Shown piece by piece: positions 31,545 to 43,462 of a stretch of 64,000 bases of DNA. Source of the stretch: Xiphydria camelus (lineage: Eukaryota > Arthropoda > Insecta > Hymenoptera > Xiphydriidae); NCBI GenBank assembly GCA_963678675.1, contig OY783197.1, positions 8,683,647-8,747,646 of the forward strand, given 5' to 3'. The notes below the pieces were generated by a model that saw only the letters and a program-made list of their open reading frames with translations, had not been told where the DNA came from and did not search any database. How positions within the stretch are numbered: position 1 is the first letter of the stretch; each line of letters opens with the position of its first letter. The translations under genes were made by a program, and so were the position numbers.

Positions 31545-34129
31545 CAAACAATCTATTTCAATCATTCAATGGAATGCACGGAGTCTGAGACAGAAAATGC
31601 CGGAATTAGAGCACAACACAACTGATATAGATATTATAATTGTTTCAGAAACGTATTACAAGATTGAGGACAAGAATAAGGTGTACCTAAAGGATTTGAC
31701 GTAGAACGGAAGGATAGAAAAGACCAAGAAGGAGGAGGAGTGGCCTTTTCATCAGAAACAATATAAAATACTCTAGAAGAAAAAATATTTATAATTGTAA
31801 CGGAAGGCTGGAGGTATGTGCTATAGAGATATATCTCGAACAAGGCCCCCTTTGCTGATAGTTTCGTGCTACAAGCCACCAAATATTAATCTCAATAGAA
31901 TCTCATGGTTGAAATTCTTTAGTCAATTTAAAGGGAATTATATAATTGGTGGAGACTTCAACGCTCATAACCCACTGTGGGGTGACCCTAGACTTGATGA
32001 GACAGGCAAAAAAATTGAGAAATGTATAGAAGAAACAGGAATAATTTTGTTAAATGAGGGAGACGTCACATATACTTCCGGGGCGTGGGGCACTCAGTCG
32101 GCAATTGATCTAACTTTTGCCGATCGGACGACGGCACTTGACTCTAAATGGAAAGTAGGTGAAGATCCATGGGGAAGCGATCACTTCCCAATCTATGTAG
32201 AGGTAGTAGGAAAAAAAACGAAATCAAAAGTTAAAAATAGGGGCGCTAGGAGACTGCACACTGCAAAAACTGACTGGAGTAAAGCTATAGCGGTTATGGT
32301 GGACGATATATCGTCAAACTTTAGGGAACCAAATGAATACAAGGGTGATAAAACAAGTTATACCTTATTTGTAGAGATAACGGAGAGAAGCTTACGAGAA
32401 TCATCAAATAAGAATGAGAATAAACGGGGCGAAGGAGTTAGAGAAAATCGGAATACATGCACAAATAAGAAAAGTAGAATACCTTGCAAATGGTGGAATG
32501 ACGACTGTGACAAGCTAGTTAGATTAAGAACAGCTGCAAAGAAAAAATGGGAACTTTATCCATCTCAACATAACTTCATCGAAAAGAAAAAAGCGGAGAC
32601 AAAAGCTAAAATTGGTTTAAGAAAACAAAAATTAAAGTATTTTAATGACTTCGTTGACGGATTAACTAAATTCACCAGCCCGCAGTACATCTGGCGTACA
32701 GTGAAGGGTTTAAAAAACAGATATAATTCTGAAGAAAACGGGAACGAATACAGACCACCAGTGCTCGACTCTATAAAAAACAAACTAGACGAGTTATGTA
32801 CAGACACGGCAGACGCCATTCCACCATCTTTTAAGGGAAATAATCAGGATGATTTCCTCGACCTACCCTACACCTTAGAAGAATTAAATTACGCTATCAG
32901 CACCGTCCGATTAAATTCCAGTCCAGGATTAGATGGAATTGATTACGTTACCATATCCAAATTACTGTTAGAAGCTAGACAGACTCTGTTAGAAATATAT
33001 AATGGAATTTTAGAATCAGGTGAATTTCCAGAAGAGTGGAGGAGATACTTAATATTCTTTATCCCAAAAAGCGACAGGAACAAAGTGCGCCCAATAGCAT
33101 TGGCCTCATGCCTATGTAAATTACTAAAAAAGATGATCAACTTCAGACTATATTGGTGGCTAGAATTCCATGAGAAACTCCCTCCAAGACAATTTGGTTT
33201 TAGGTGCGAAAAGTCGAGTATTGATAATCTAGCCATATTAATTACATCAATACAAAAAGCTTTCGAAGAAAACAAGGGTGTAGCAGCTTTATTTATGGAT
33301 ATCCAAAGTGCGTATGACAATGTGCGAAGTAAGGTACTAATAGAAAGATTGAAAAAAATCGGCTTCCCTCCGAACCTCCTGAGATCCATTTACAACCTAT
33401 TATCGGCTAGAGAGTTAAATGTGAAGTATATGGAGACCTAGAGGAATCCAGGTGGACCTATAGAGGATTACCCCAAGGTAGTGTCTTGAGTCCCCTGCTA
33501 TACTCTTTGTATATGGCAAAACTAGATAGCTGTTTGGTAGGGGAATGCACAGAGTTGCAATTTGCAGATGATGTTGTTATCTTCAGAGCTTTCAACTCCT
33601 TTGAACCCGCTGCGGAAGAAATTCAAAAGTCAATGGAAATGATTGATTCCTTTCTTGAGGAGAGCGGATTACAGTTGGCTCCCCAAAAATGTCAGTTCTG
33701 CGTATTTGAACCAAAAAAGAAATTTACTCAAAAGGAAATCGAAATTAAAGGGAATTTTTGTAAAAATCAGTTAAAAACGTTAAATTCCTAGGTTTAAACA
33801 TTAATTTTAAACTAAACTGGCAAAAAGAGATTGACGAGACTAAAATAAAATACCAGAGGGCAATTCAAATCATGAAATGTTTAAGATATACTTGGTTTGG
33901 AGCTGACCCAATAGTCCTCATCAGATTATACAAATCGATTGTTAGATCCAGACTCGAGTATGGAATATTTTTACTTAACAACCTCACCAAGACACAAGAA
34001 CTAACATTAGAAAGAATACAGTACCAAGCGCTACGATTAGCTTTAGGGTATACAAAAAGTACTCCGACAAACATTATTATTGAGGAAAATGGTATTAATT
34101 CGGTTTTCACTCAGGATTATTGCGAATAG
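31534..34129 (+). pseudogene. LINE ORF2 (endonuclease and reverse transcriptase), broken
   Basis: The start overlaps the end of ORF1 by 11 nt (ATG at 31534, TAA at 31542). The N-terminal endonuclease keeps IIQWNARSLRQK, GGDFNAHNPLWGD and SDHFPI. The reverse transcriptase keeps SSPGLDGIDY, AALFMDIQSAYDNV, LPQGSVLSPLLYSLYM and the catalytic FADDV. Further motifs (VRSRLEYG) follow. Frameshifts occur near 31690, 31750, 31850, 33435 and 33780, with stops near 34129, so no full protein is possible. The longest open piece is 31816-33441. Order and motifs fit the Jockey/I group. Confidence 0.85.
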
Positions 34130-34512
34130 ATACGGTTGACTTTATTGTTGACAGAGTAGTTATTGCGAGAGCGCTTAGACCAGGATAAAGATGCCGGAAA
34201 AAGGAAGCGGAGGTATATAGTTTCGCCCTGGCAGGAACATAAGAAAACAAAAGCGAGAATCTAGGAACATTTTTGTACCGCGCCTTTCAAACTGAGTCAA
34301 TAGTTTCATCAATTATCCTAGCTGAAGCAAAAATCCCACCGCTGAAATTGAGAAGCAAACAGTTAGGAAGAAACTATATTACTAAGGGGTACAAAGTAAT
34401 TCAAACCACCCGCTACTTCCAATAATGGAAAAGCTGCTAGAATTGTTTGAAAATCCAGTAGTAGTAAATAAATATCCAAAACCCCACAGTTGATCCAGGT
34501 GTACAAAGAATA

Positions 34513-35325
34513 CCGCATGTCCTATGGCCAACCGCGCAGGCGAGCTGCGACCTGAATTCTTGACTTCGGCAGTATTTATGGTACAGTTAGAGTGGGCTTC
34601 AGACGAGTGCGCTGCATAAGAACGAAAAGTGTCGACTGCTCTTCTAATAGCTGTCAATTCGGGAGATCGAAACATTTCATGTAACCTCAAAATCGTAAAG
34701 TTTTGAATTAGTAGTGAATAATTTGTAGAAGTGATGAGAAATAATCATAAATAATCTTCCGAATTGACACCTTAGGTATCGCTCACGCCACTTCGTAAAA
34801 CTACTTCCTAGACACGCGCGGTACTAGAGCGGAAATAATTTCTGAAACAAATAGGCATGAGGCGTGTAATTCGGTTGGACATCGAAAAAACCCGAATGAT
34901 TGTTAACTCTCATTTCTGAACATTACTTACCATTTATTCAAAGATTCACGATTTCGAGCTTAGACTTCGATCTCCCGAATTGATAGCCATCGGGAGATCA
35001 GACGTTTCACACTTTTCGTAAGAACGCAGCGTAAGAGCGAAAAGCGTCGTCTGATTTCTCGATGGCTGTCACAATTCGGAAGATTATTTATGATTATTTC
35101 TCATCACTTCTACAAATTATTCACTTCTAATTCAAAACTTTACGATTTTGAGGTTACACGAAACGCTTCGATCTCCCGAATTGACAGCTATTAGAAGAGC
35201 AGTCGACACTTTTCGTTCTTATGCAGCGCACTCGTCTGAAGCCCACTCTAACTGTACCATAAATACTGCCGAAGTCAAGAATTCAGGTCGCAGCTCACCT
35301 GCGCGGTTGGCCATAGGACATGCGG
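34513..35325. mobile_element. TA-flanked palindromic element G
   Basis: 813 bp, ends CCGCATGTCCTATGGCC and complement, TA flanks (34511-34512, 35326-35327). Outer arms of about 240 bp are near-perfect inverted copies. The middle holds about 300 bp of unpaired sequence and a second, inner inverted pair (AGACGTTTCACACTTTTCG and CGAAAAGCGTCGTCTG). Largest member of the group here; no gene. Confidence 0.84.
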
Positions 35326-35648
35326 TATAGATAGATGAGATATGATATTTTAATAAAGCATAATAGTAAGTTACGTTATTAACCCTTAAGGAGATTCATC
35401 GGCTAATCGATTGTCTATACATTCGCTTGAAATTTGGACCATATATTATTAATAGTTCTATCTATACATTCATTAAATTATTAGAACCGTGCCCCCATAC
35501 CAAAGTGGAGATATTCATTTTCAAAATTGGGAGTTTTAAGATGCAAGGTATAGGCAAAACATAAGCTAGAGGGCCGTTTCCATTTATAGCAGCAGAAACT
35601 TTCTATATATTTTGCTAAAAAACGAATATATGATGTATGATGATGTTA

Positions 35649-37569
35649 AGCTGGGTTTACACTCTCAGATAGTTTGCGCAAACCTATCTGTGCAGTTCAG
35701 TTTGTGCAAAAATTAGTACAAACGCACATCGGTACAAATTATCGTTCACACATTCAGTTTGATTTGTACAAGCATCGAGATTTTTCAGTGTTCGGGCTTC
35801 AACTGCATTTACATCATCAAATAACTGCGCCAACCTCAGATATTTATCAAATAGAAACTGATTTAGCACAAACCATGCACAAGCCAAAATGTTGGACTGT
35901 ATCAACCAACGAAATCCGTTTAGACCTAACGGTGGGTTTTCACGCTCATGCAACTTGCGCAAATTGATTTGTGCATGCAAACTTGCACAAATAGAACTGA
36001 ATTGGTATGTTCCGTTTTCACGCTCATACAATTTGCGCAAATTGATTTGTGCATGCAAACTTGAACAAGTAAAACTGAAGTGGTATGGTCCGTTTTCACG
36101 CTCATGCAGCTTGCGCAAATTGATTTGTGGATGCAAATTTACTCAAATAAAACTTCAATTGAAGAGTGGAAATACGAAAGGGGGTAAGTGCCAAAATACG
36201 ATTCTTAAGTTATTAAAGGAAATATTAATACAAGACGGGAAAGGACATTTAAAGCTATTTTATTGAAAACACTATTTTATTACCTAACGGAAAACATATC
36301 ATTACAGGGAAATATGTCAGAACCAACAGATACCAAGTGTATCAATACTTTTTTCCCCGCCTCATTTGACACTTGCCAAATTTGACACTCTCTTATATTT
36401 TGTAGTATATATTTTTTCTTCAATAAAATATATATTAAATCATTTGAAAGCTGAAACTACAAGCTATATTTTGATGCCAATAGATATTCATTTATTTTAA
36501 CTATTTGCAAGTGGATCGTAGTTGAACGGTGTATGAATACTTTTTTCCGCCACTGTATATTCAAGGTTCAATATATGTCGATATCATCTCTTTTAAAATC
36601 TTTCTTCTTTTACATGGTTTCTTTGTTTTAGACGCGATAATGACAAATGCGGCATAAGCAATAATGGTGTCATCTTCATCAAACATTTCGATTTCAACTG
36701 GTAGACAACATTTGTGTTTATTGGGTGTGGACGGGCTTCCCCGGTCAATCCCTTCCCCGGTACGCCGAGTGTCATCGCACCGCTACCGAAACATACCGCC
36801 CGCCTTGCCGAAACACGTCACACTCTGCGTTGGATTCGACTACCCTTTAATGTTTACCGATAACTCGTGGAAAACCAGTCGACATGACGATCGATAAAAT
36901 ATGTCGATCGACCGGTCGATTGCCGCGTACACACTCTAGTCGACAGTGTCGATCGACGCGGCTTTATTCCGACCCGTCCGGTAATTAACCTTTCCGGGAA
37001 AGGTGCGGGACTGCAAACGCATTTGCAGCTTTCGCCGAAATATGCCGTTCACGTGATGGCTAGATTAAACCCTAGATTAGTAAGGTATTTCGATTGCGAT
37101 GATACTGAGCAGTGAGAGTCAATACTCAGAATTCCGTCTATCGTTTGTCCGAACACTTTTATTTAACAGCGTTTCCGCGTTAACAAATATATCAACAAAC
37201 GTAAACAGACAAAATAACACCGAAAATGCAAAAACCACGTGCAAATCAAGATAAGAAATTCGCTGCTACACGCATGCGGGCGACCGGGCGGTAGCGTTAT
37301 AAAGTTGGAGTGTTCTTCATACGTTCAAGTATTTGTACCTACCACATACAAATTATTTCATCGCGCCTGTTTTACTCAAGTCAAACTTTCTGGCTTGGGC
37401 AAGTGAACAATTTTGGTTTTCACGCACAGTTTATTTGTGCAAATTGGACATGCACAAGCCAATTGGCGCAAATTGCATGAGCGTGAAAACCAAGCTTTAA
37501 CGTTTTAACTGCACAAACTGAACTGCACAGACAGGTTTGCGCAAATTATCTGAGAGTGTAAACCCACCA
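35649..37569. mobile_element. Foldback element S with TTA flanks (Harbinger-like)
   Basis: The termini CTGGGTTTACACTCTCAGAT and complement are next to TTA on each side (35646-35648, 37570-37572), fitting PIF/Harbinger. The left part holds about three tandem units containing TTTTCACGCTCATGCA (35937-36150). A related inverted unit is at 37416-37495. Confidence 0.6.
36570..36686 (-). pseudogene. Possible Harbinger transposase N-terminal scrap in S
   Basis: From the ATG at 36686, MFDEDDTIIAYAAFVIIASK then a basic run resembles the acidic-then-hydrophobic-then-basic N-terminus of Harbinger transposases. The similarity is short; I rely on it only together with the TTA target of S. Confidence 0.35.
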
Positions 37570-38774
37570 TTAGGAATGACATATTACAAGATAGGGATAC
37601 CCAGCCTTACCGTTTGTACGTTATTGTAATTCAAAGTACTTAACTTGACAGTATTTTTAACGCATCGCTCTATGGAAAGGAGAGCAGCGATCTTCGCTTC
37701 TTTCAATGTGCGCTAGTACGAGTGTATACATACAGGCTGTTCCCCGCTATACACGCCAGTGTAGCACATTGCATATCGGTTGGCGCTATCGGATCCAAGA
37801 TGGTTCCCTAAAATTCGGTGATAATACCGACAGCCCAGACTCGAACCAAATAGTCCAGACACGAACCAAATAGAGGTTTCAGTCCGAAAAACATCGGTCA
37901 TCTCAATAGTGGTGAATGTGACAGACGCTCTGACAGGTAGCTTGATAATCGTTTGAATTTTTTTCGAATAGTCAAGATAGTGAACGGAAGCAGTGCCATT
38001 TTTCTCTGGTTACTTGTGCATAAAGAGCAGGAAAGGAGACATCAGTATCTCAGAAGAAGTGCCCTCAGATAAGTTACTTCCTAACTGACCGCCTTAACCT
38101 CATTTTGATCACGTATAAAGAGCAAATATCTTTGTGGTTATTCTATTTTTTGTTATCAGCGTCATGCGAGAACGGGACGGATTGATGGAAATTTGATTTT
38201 TCTTCGCTGTCAAAAATCAACCAAGGTAGAAAAGAATTCTCTAGAATTGCGGTACAATGCCACGGTAGGAATATCAGGTTCTACCGACACACAGAGAGGG
38301 GTATTTTGCCTATCTAGCCGGACAAAATCCCATTTCTCAAAACTATTACAGACAGAATATTAAGCTACGTGCTATGAGCCAAGTAGTTGGTAAACAAAGT
38401 GTAACCTTTCCCATCGCCCTCTGTTGCGTTCTTTTCATGCAGAGCCAGTCGAAAGTAAGTCGTTGAAATAGGAAGAGAGGATACGGATTATCTTAATTCA
38501 GGTAAGAACACATACTTTTGTCATAAGTTTATTTTAATTTCTTGTTGCTTATTGCAACAAAATAGCAGTTTGAATCGTGAAGTATTGTTGAACGATTTTT
38601 ACTAATGTTTATGTATACATATGTAGGACTATTAGTTATGCTTCCGGGTGCTTCCGAGTTGATTTGTTTATTTTGCCATACAGAATAGATCAATTTTAAG
38701 AAAGTGTTTTAGAAATCAGGTGCTACTTTTTGCTATTTTTCAGTATACCGACATTTTAATGGCGACAGTACTAA

Positions 38775-38972
38775 ATGTCGGTTTTATCGATAGAATGCAA
38801 CATTGATGTCCTTAATCGCCTATTGCTATCATCTGATCCACTGATGTCGTGTCTCAAGCTAAAACCAAAGAAAAAGTCACAGCCTTTCTTAAAAGAGACA
38901 ATAGAAATGCTGTTGCCCGCCGATTCTTATTCTGAAGGTTGGAACTCCGAAGCGGAGGACTCGCCTGACTAA
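38775..38972 (+). CDS. Unrecognised 65-codon frame in the loop of T
   Basis: Starts MSVLSIECNIDVLNRLLLSS and ends in an acidic serine tail, EDSPD. It is preceded by TTTTTCAG, which could be a splice acceptor, and followed by AATAAA sequences near 39085. I do not recognise the family. It could be a scrap of the transposase of T or chance. Confidence 0.25.
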   Translation: MSVLSIECNIDVLNRLLLSSDPLMSCLKLKPKKKSQPFLKETIEMLLPADSYSEGWNSEAEDSPD

Positions 38973-39229
38973 TCTTGGCACTCGTCATCATCTGATTAAT
39001 GCAGGATATAAAAACAGATCATATGTAAAATTATTATTGTACTTTATCTGTGATAAATGTTACTATTTTCTGTGCAAAAATTAAAAATAAACATTTTTTA
39101 TGTTATGAACTGACTCAAACAACTAATTTAGATACACAAACCAACAGAAACCCTAGTACACAACAAAAAAATAAAAATATAATTTTGTCCGGCTAGGAAG
39201 GCAAAATACCCCTCTGTGCGACATGACGT

Positions 39230-40400
39230 GCTTCGACAAGGTCTGTATCAACTTTAGCGGTATATTGGGGGCACTGCACTAATCCTGTGGCATATTTTTC
39301 TATCTGGGAAAGCATATTATTATAGTAGTACAGCTGTACAGCGTTCCGATAATATACCGTCTTCCTGTACTGACAGTATAGATAAGAGTCGGATAAGTTC
39401 GTATAAGTTTCCGTATTGAAAATAAATACGGTTCTGTACAGCTCGAATACATATTGTATTGTTTTCGTCTTAAATTTATATTAGGGCCATTTAAAGCCGT
39501 ATTTATTTTAATATGGAGACTTCTACGGCCTTATTCATCACTTATCTGTCTAATCGGCATCAGTGATTCCTCATTGACCATCGTTACACCGGAAACGAAG
39601 AAGAGATGAAATAGAAGTGAGGTACATGTACACTTCACGTTTGACAGATCGGTGTATAAATTGGAACTTGTGATAATACGAAAGGGGGAATATATCGATA
39701 AAGAAAAGATAATAAAATAATTACTTCATTATTGTAATCCAATTCTATCGTATCTCCTATTTTTTTACCACGGCTTTCCCAGATAGAAAAATGTGCCACA
39801 GGATTAGTGCAGTGCCCCCAATATACCGCTAAAGTTGACACAGACCTTGTCGAAGCATGTCATGTCAGTAGAACCTGATATTCCTACCGTGGCATTGTAC
39901 CGCAGAGTTCTAGAGATTTTTCATATTGGAGGTAAAAAATGCATGTATACTGTCAGTACAGGAAGACGGTATATTATCGGAACGCTGTACAGCTGTACTA
40001 CCATAATAATATGCTTTCCCAGATAGAAAAATGTGCCACAGGATTAGTGCAGTGCCCCCAATATACCGCTAAAGTTGATAGAGTCCTTGTTGAAGCATGT
40101 CATGTCGGTAGAACCTGATATTCCTACTGTGGCATTGCACCGCAGAGTTCTAGAGATTTTTTATTCCGGCATATTGGAGGTAAAATGCATCTATACTGTC
40201 AGTACAGGAAGATGGTATATTATCGGAATGCTGTACAGCTGTACTACCATAATAATATGCTTTCCCAGATAGAAAAGTGTGCCACAGGATTAGTGCAGTG
40301 CCCCCAATATACCGCTAAAGTTGATACAGACCTTGTCGAAGCATGTCATGTCGGTAGACTCTGATATTCCTACCGTGGCATTGTACCGCAATTCTAGAGA
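39230..40400. repeat. Tandem array of ~245-bp units inside T
   Basis: Two full direct units (from GCTTTCCCAGATAGAAAAAT at about 39773 and 40012) and a partial third (40259-40400), plus an inverted partial copy at 39240-39385. Each unit has CGGTATATTGGGGGCACTG (inverted) and CTGTCAGTACAGGAAGA. Confidence 0.8.
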
Positions 40401-40926
40401 ATTCTTTTCTACCTAGGTTGATTTTTGACAGCGAAGAAAAATCAAATTTCCATCAAACCGTCCCGTTCTCGCATGACGCTGAAAACAAAAAATAGAATAA
40501 CCACAAAGATATTTGTTCTTTATACGTGATCAAAATGAGGTTAAGACGGTTAGTTAGGAAGTAACTTATCTGATGGCACTTCTTCTGAGATACTGATGTC
40601 TCCTTTCCTACTCTTTATGAACAAGCAACCAGAGAAAAATGGTACTGCTTCCGTTCACTATCTTGATTATTCGAAAAATAATTCCAAACGATTATCAAGC
40701 GTCTATCAGAGCGTCTATCACATTCACCACTATTGAGATAACCGATGTTTTTCGGACTGAAACGTCTATTTGGTTCGTGTCTGGACTATTTGGTTCGAGT
40801 CTGGGCTGTCGGTATTGTCACCGAATTTTAGGGAACCATCTTAGATCCGATAGCGCCAACCGATATGCAATGTGCTACGCGGGGAACGCGCGCGCGCGCG
40901 GGGTGTATAGCGGGGAACAGTCTGTA

Positions 40927-41077
40927 TAGGACGCAGGCGACCACCCTAGTGTTAGTATGTACAGTCTACATTAAGAGTTGAAAGTATGAAGAGGGGCGCG
41001 CCATAGGGAAAGAGTATAGAACAAGCGACTAAACTTTTGGTTACGACTAGAGCCGATGAACGTCCTTTACTGGTAAT
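40927..41077. other. Unassigned 150 bp right of T
   Basis: No gene or repeat recognised. Confidence 0.3.
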
Positions 41078-41557
41078 AGTCCAGTCATTTTAGATTTTCT
41101 TCTGGACATTAATCCCCTGTCGATGATTTATGGACTAATCGAAACGGGAAAATCTCGCGAACAATATTCCGATGTAGTAACATAAAATAGGTAACCGCGG
41201 AGTTGTTTATTTAACAAAAACGTTGCGAAATTTTTCTCTGACCGACTTTGGCGTAGCACCGTTCAATTTATACCCTTCAAAAAATTACCTTCTTGTAGGG
41301 CGCGAAATTCTCTACAAAACTGATGCGGGAAGTAACTCTCTGAGACGTGTCCTTTATTTTATATAAATTTTTAAAGTTTCTTGAGGCAACTACTCACGAG
41401 CAGAACAGCTGACTAGCCACGCCACGCCTCAAGACCGGGTGGCGCTGCACGCGCAATGCTCAGAATTCAAATGGTAAACCGTCCGTTACTCGCCGAGCGC
41501 TGAGCTGCCGCGTAAATGGAGCACGCTACACTGTTCACTTACCGGCTACTTTCACAT
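41078..41557 (-). repeat. Dispersed repeat M1
   Basis: Inverted copy of M2 (56275-56745), with motifs GTTCTGCTCGTGAGTAGTTG and CGCTACGCCAAAGTCGGTCA-like segments in both. A third short piece is at 52079-52111. Type unknown. The right edge abuts CCCCGATAGCC. Confidence 0.65.
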
Positions 41558-41721
41558 CCCCGATAGCCAAGTTTCGTCACTACGAGCGAACTGTGCAGTC
41601 ACGCGGTGGATTTAGGAAACATCACAGTGACATTATCGTGCGTGCTCCCGCGGACGTCACATTGGCGACACGTAGTGGAAACGGCGAGTGAGGTTACTGC
41701 GACTGCACAGTGAAGGCCATC

Positions 41722-41869
41722 AAGGCCATCACACGTGAAAAAACGTAAGCAGTAACAGTAAGGATTGACCAATCAGAAATATCATTCTTACGGAATTATG
41801 CTTAAACAGGCTTTCTAATTGGTCAATCCTTACTGTTACTGCTTACGTTTTTTCACGTGTGATGGCCTT
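41722..41869. repeat. Foldback N1
   Basis: The arms AAGGCCATCACACGTGAAAA and CGTAAGCAGTAACAGTAAGG with complement; the loop includes GAATGATATT-type sequence. A piece of the arm and loop recurs at 51938-51985. Confidence 0.8.
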
Positions 41870-42561
41870 CACACGTGAAAAAACGTAAGCAGTAACAGTA
41901 AGGCAGTAAGTTTCCAACACATATTGTTAGACAGAGCAACCGAAGTGAAAGTGCAGCAACAGCAAGCAGTAGAGTTTCCGTCAAGTTGGAATTTTACGGC
42001 TTACGTCTTACTCTCAACCAATAGAAGAGCAGCTGACACGCGATTGGTATATACACGGAATGCAAAGTTACAACTTGCAATAATTATCGATTCTGATAAC
42101 CGCACTAATACTTTTCTCTATATTGTATTTGAGGGGGTCAGTGGAAAAGTGGTACAAGTCACGATTTGGATTATTTGAGTTAACTGCAAAAATGCATAGT
42201 TAAAGTAAATATCTGTTTCGAAAAAAAATGGTATAAGTGTATAATGGTATGGTTGCCACTTATACCACTTTTTTTTCTAAACAGATATTTACTTTAACTA
42301 TGCATTTTTACAGTTAACTCAAATAATCCAAATTGTGACTTGTACCACTTTTCCACTGACCCCCTCATTTCATTTAAATAATATACTCATGCATCTCAAG
42401 TGCAAGCGTACCACATTACACTAAACATTTAGGTTATGATTTCAGATACGACTTTCGAACAGCGCATGCGTATACCACGCTACTAAGAATGAGCACTCGG
42501 CTAGGTATACTGCTTACTGCCTTACTGTTACTGCTTACGTTTTTTCACGTGTGATGGCCTT
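41868..42561. repeat. Foldback N2 containing palindrome P
   Basis: Short arms (CACACGTGAAAAAACG...AGGCAGTAAG and complement at 42515-42555) enclose about 600 bp. P (42131-42366) lies close to the middle, with ends GAGGGGGTCAGTGGAAAAG and complement and arms of about 105 bp. Confidence 0.75.
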
Positions 42562-42725
42562 GATCATCACTACAAGAGCACTGTGAAGTCATGTGGTGCG
42601 CTTTCAAAATAATTGTCGGTATGTAGATTTTGCAAAAAGGGAACGCACACAGTGACTTTACCCGCCTAGTGGTGTCGGTTTTTTTTTCATACCATACTGG
42701 GATTCGAACCTGCACTCTTTAGGCT

Positions 42726-43462
42726 CCCCGATAGCAAAGCGTGCAGTTAAGCCATAGTGTACGGTAGACGCACGCAGTGCTGACATCCTGTGGCTCCACC
42801 GTGGCTACACCGTGCAGTTTCTCCGTGGAGCTGCACAGCGTGAGCGCACGGTGTCTGCACGGTGAATGTTCGAGTGCTCTGGGCGTGAAGTCCCAACGTT
42901 TGCACTCAGCACAATCACTGTGTTTGCACTTTTTTTGCATCGCGTGCCCAACACCTTGTGAAGGCACAGTGCATTTACTGTTGCACTCATTGTTGATGAT
43001 AAATTATTTGCCAATTTAACAAAAGTATGGATTCATAGTGCTTAAAAATAATTTACAAATTAAACAAGTAATTTTACTTTCTTATCTTGACCATAATAGA
43101 GTCTCAAAATATGCGAAAATTCAAGTAAATCATAAAAGTTGAGCACGTGGACCTCAATGAGATTCGCCGGTGGCGAGTGAATGAACTACTGGCGCCACTG
43201 CTGTATTTTACTTTTGAATATAGCGGCCCTTTAATTAGCGAGCAATGAATAATTTGTTCAAATCACTTAAACACATTTTACCGTAATCCATAATTATTAT
43301 GATTGCCAATCAATTTTATACTAGAAAAGTTTTTTCGTTTTGTACTAATCGTTATTTCATTGGCCATTTGAATTTGCGCGCCAAGAAAAAAGGTAACCTA
43401 TCGCTGCTGTCGCGTATGCAACTACGTACGCTATTGGCCGGAAACGCAAGGACAACGAACGA
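42726..43462. other. CCCCGATAGC-type fragment and unassigned AT-rich DNA
   Basis: 42726-42990 is a GTG/CAC-rich end of another element of the group, with no partner end found. 42991-43462 shows no gene; it may be part of the unit containing the LTR-like fragment after A5. Confidence 0.35.

Larger units (their letters stand above)
29873..34510 (+). mobile_element. Jockey/I-type non-LTR retrotransposon (LINE), decayed
   Basis: Two overlapping reading frames in the standard order: ORF1 with three zinc knuckles, then ORF2 with endonuclease and reverse transcriptase. About 4.6 kb to the insertion point of palindrome G. Both frames carry several lesions, so it is inactive. The 3' end was not defined, because G interrupts it and no poly-A tail was seen after 35327. 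Confidence 0.82.
37733..40924. mobile_element. Large TA-flanked foldback element T
   Basis: The termini CAGGCTGTTCCCCGCTATAC and GTATAGCGGGGAACAGTCTG are TA-flanked. The arms are about 600 bp (37733-38330 and roughly 40385-40924, plus 39180-39225). Between them are a loop (38330-39180) and a tandem array (39230-40380). A CG run (40887-40900) interrupts the right arm. Confidence 0.75.
41558..42722. repeat. CCCCGATAGCC-type element end with nested foldbacks N1, N2 and P
   Basis: Starts CCCCGATAGCCAAGTTTCG, related to A3b, with GTGACATT/CACAGTG-rich subterminal DNA. It is interrupted by two CACGTGTGATGGCC foldbacks. It ends with a truncated tRNA-like segment (B-box sequence GGATTCGAACC, inverted, near 42700) directly beside another CCCCGATAGC end at 42726. 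Confidence 0.6.

Noticed and set aside
35928..36180. CRISPR-like array of three units
   Set aside because: Adjacent tandem units without spacers, in a eukaryotic transposon.
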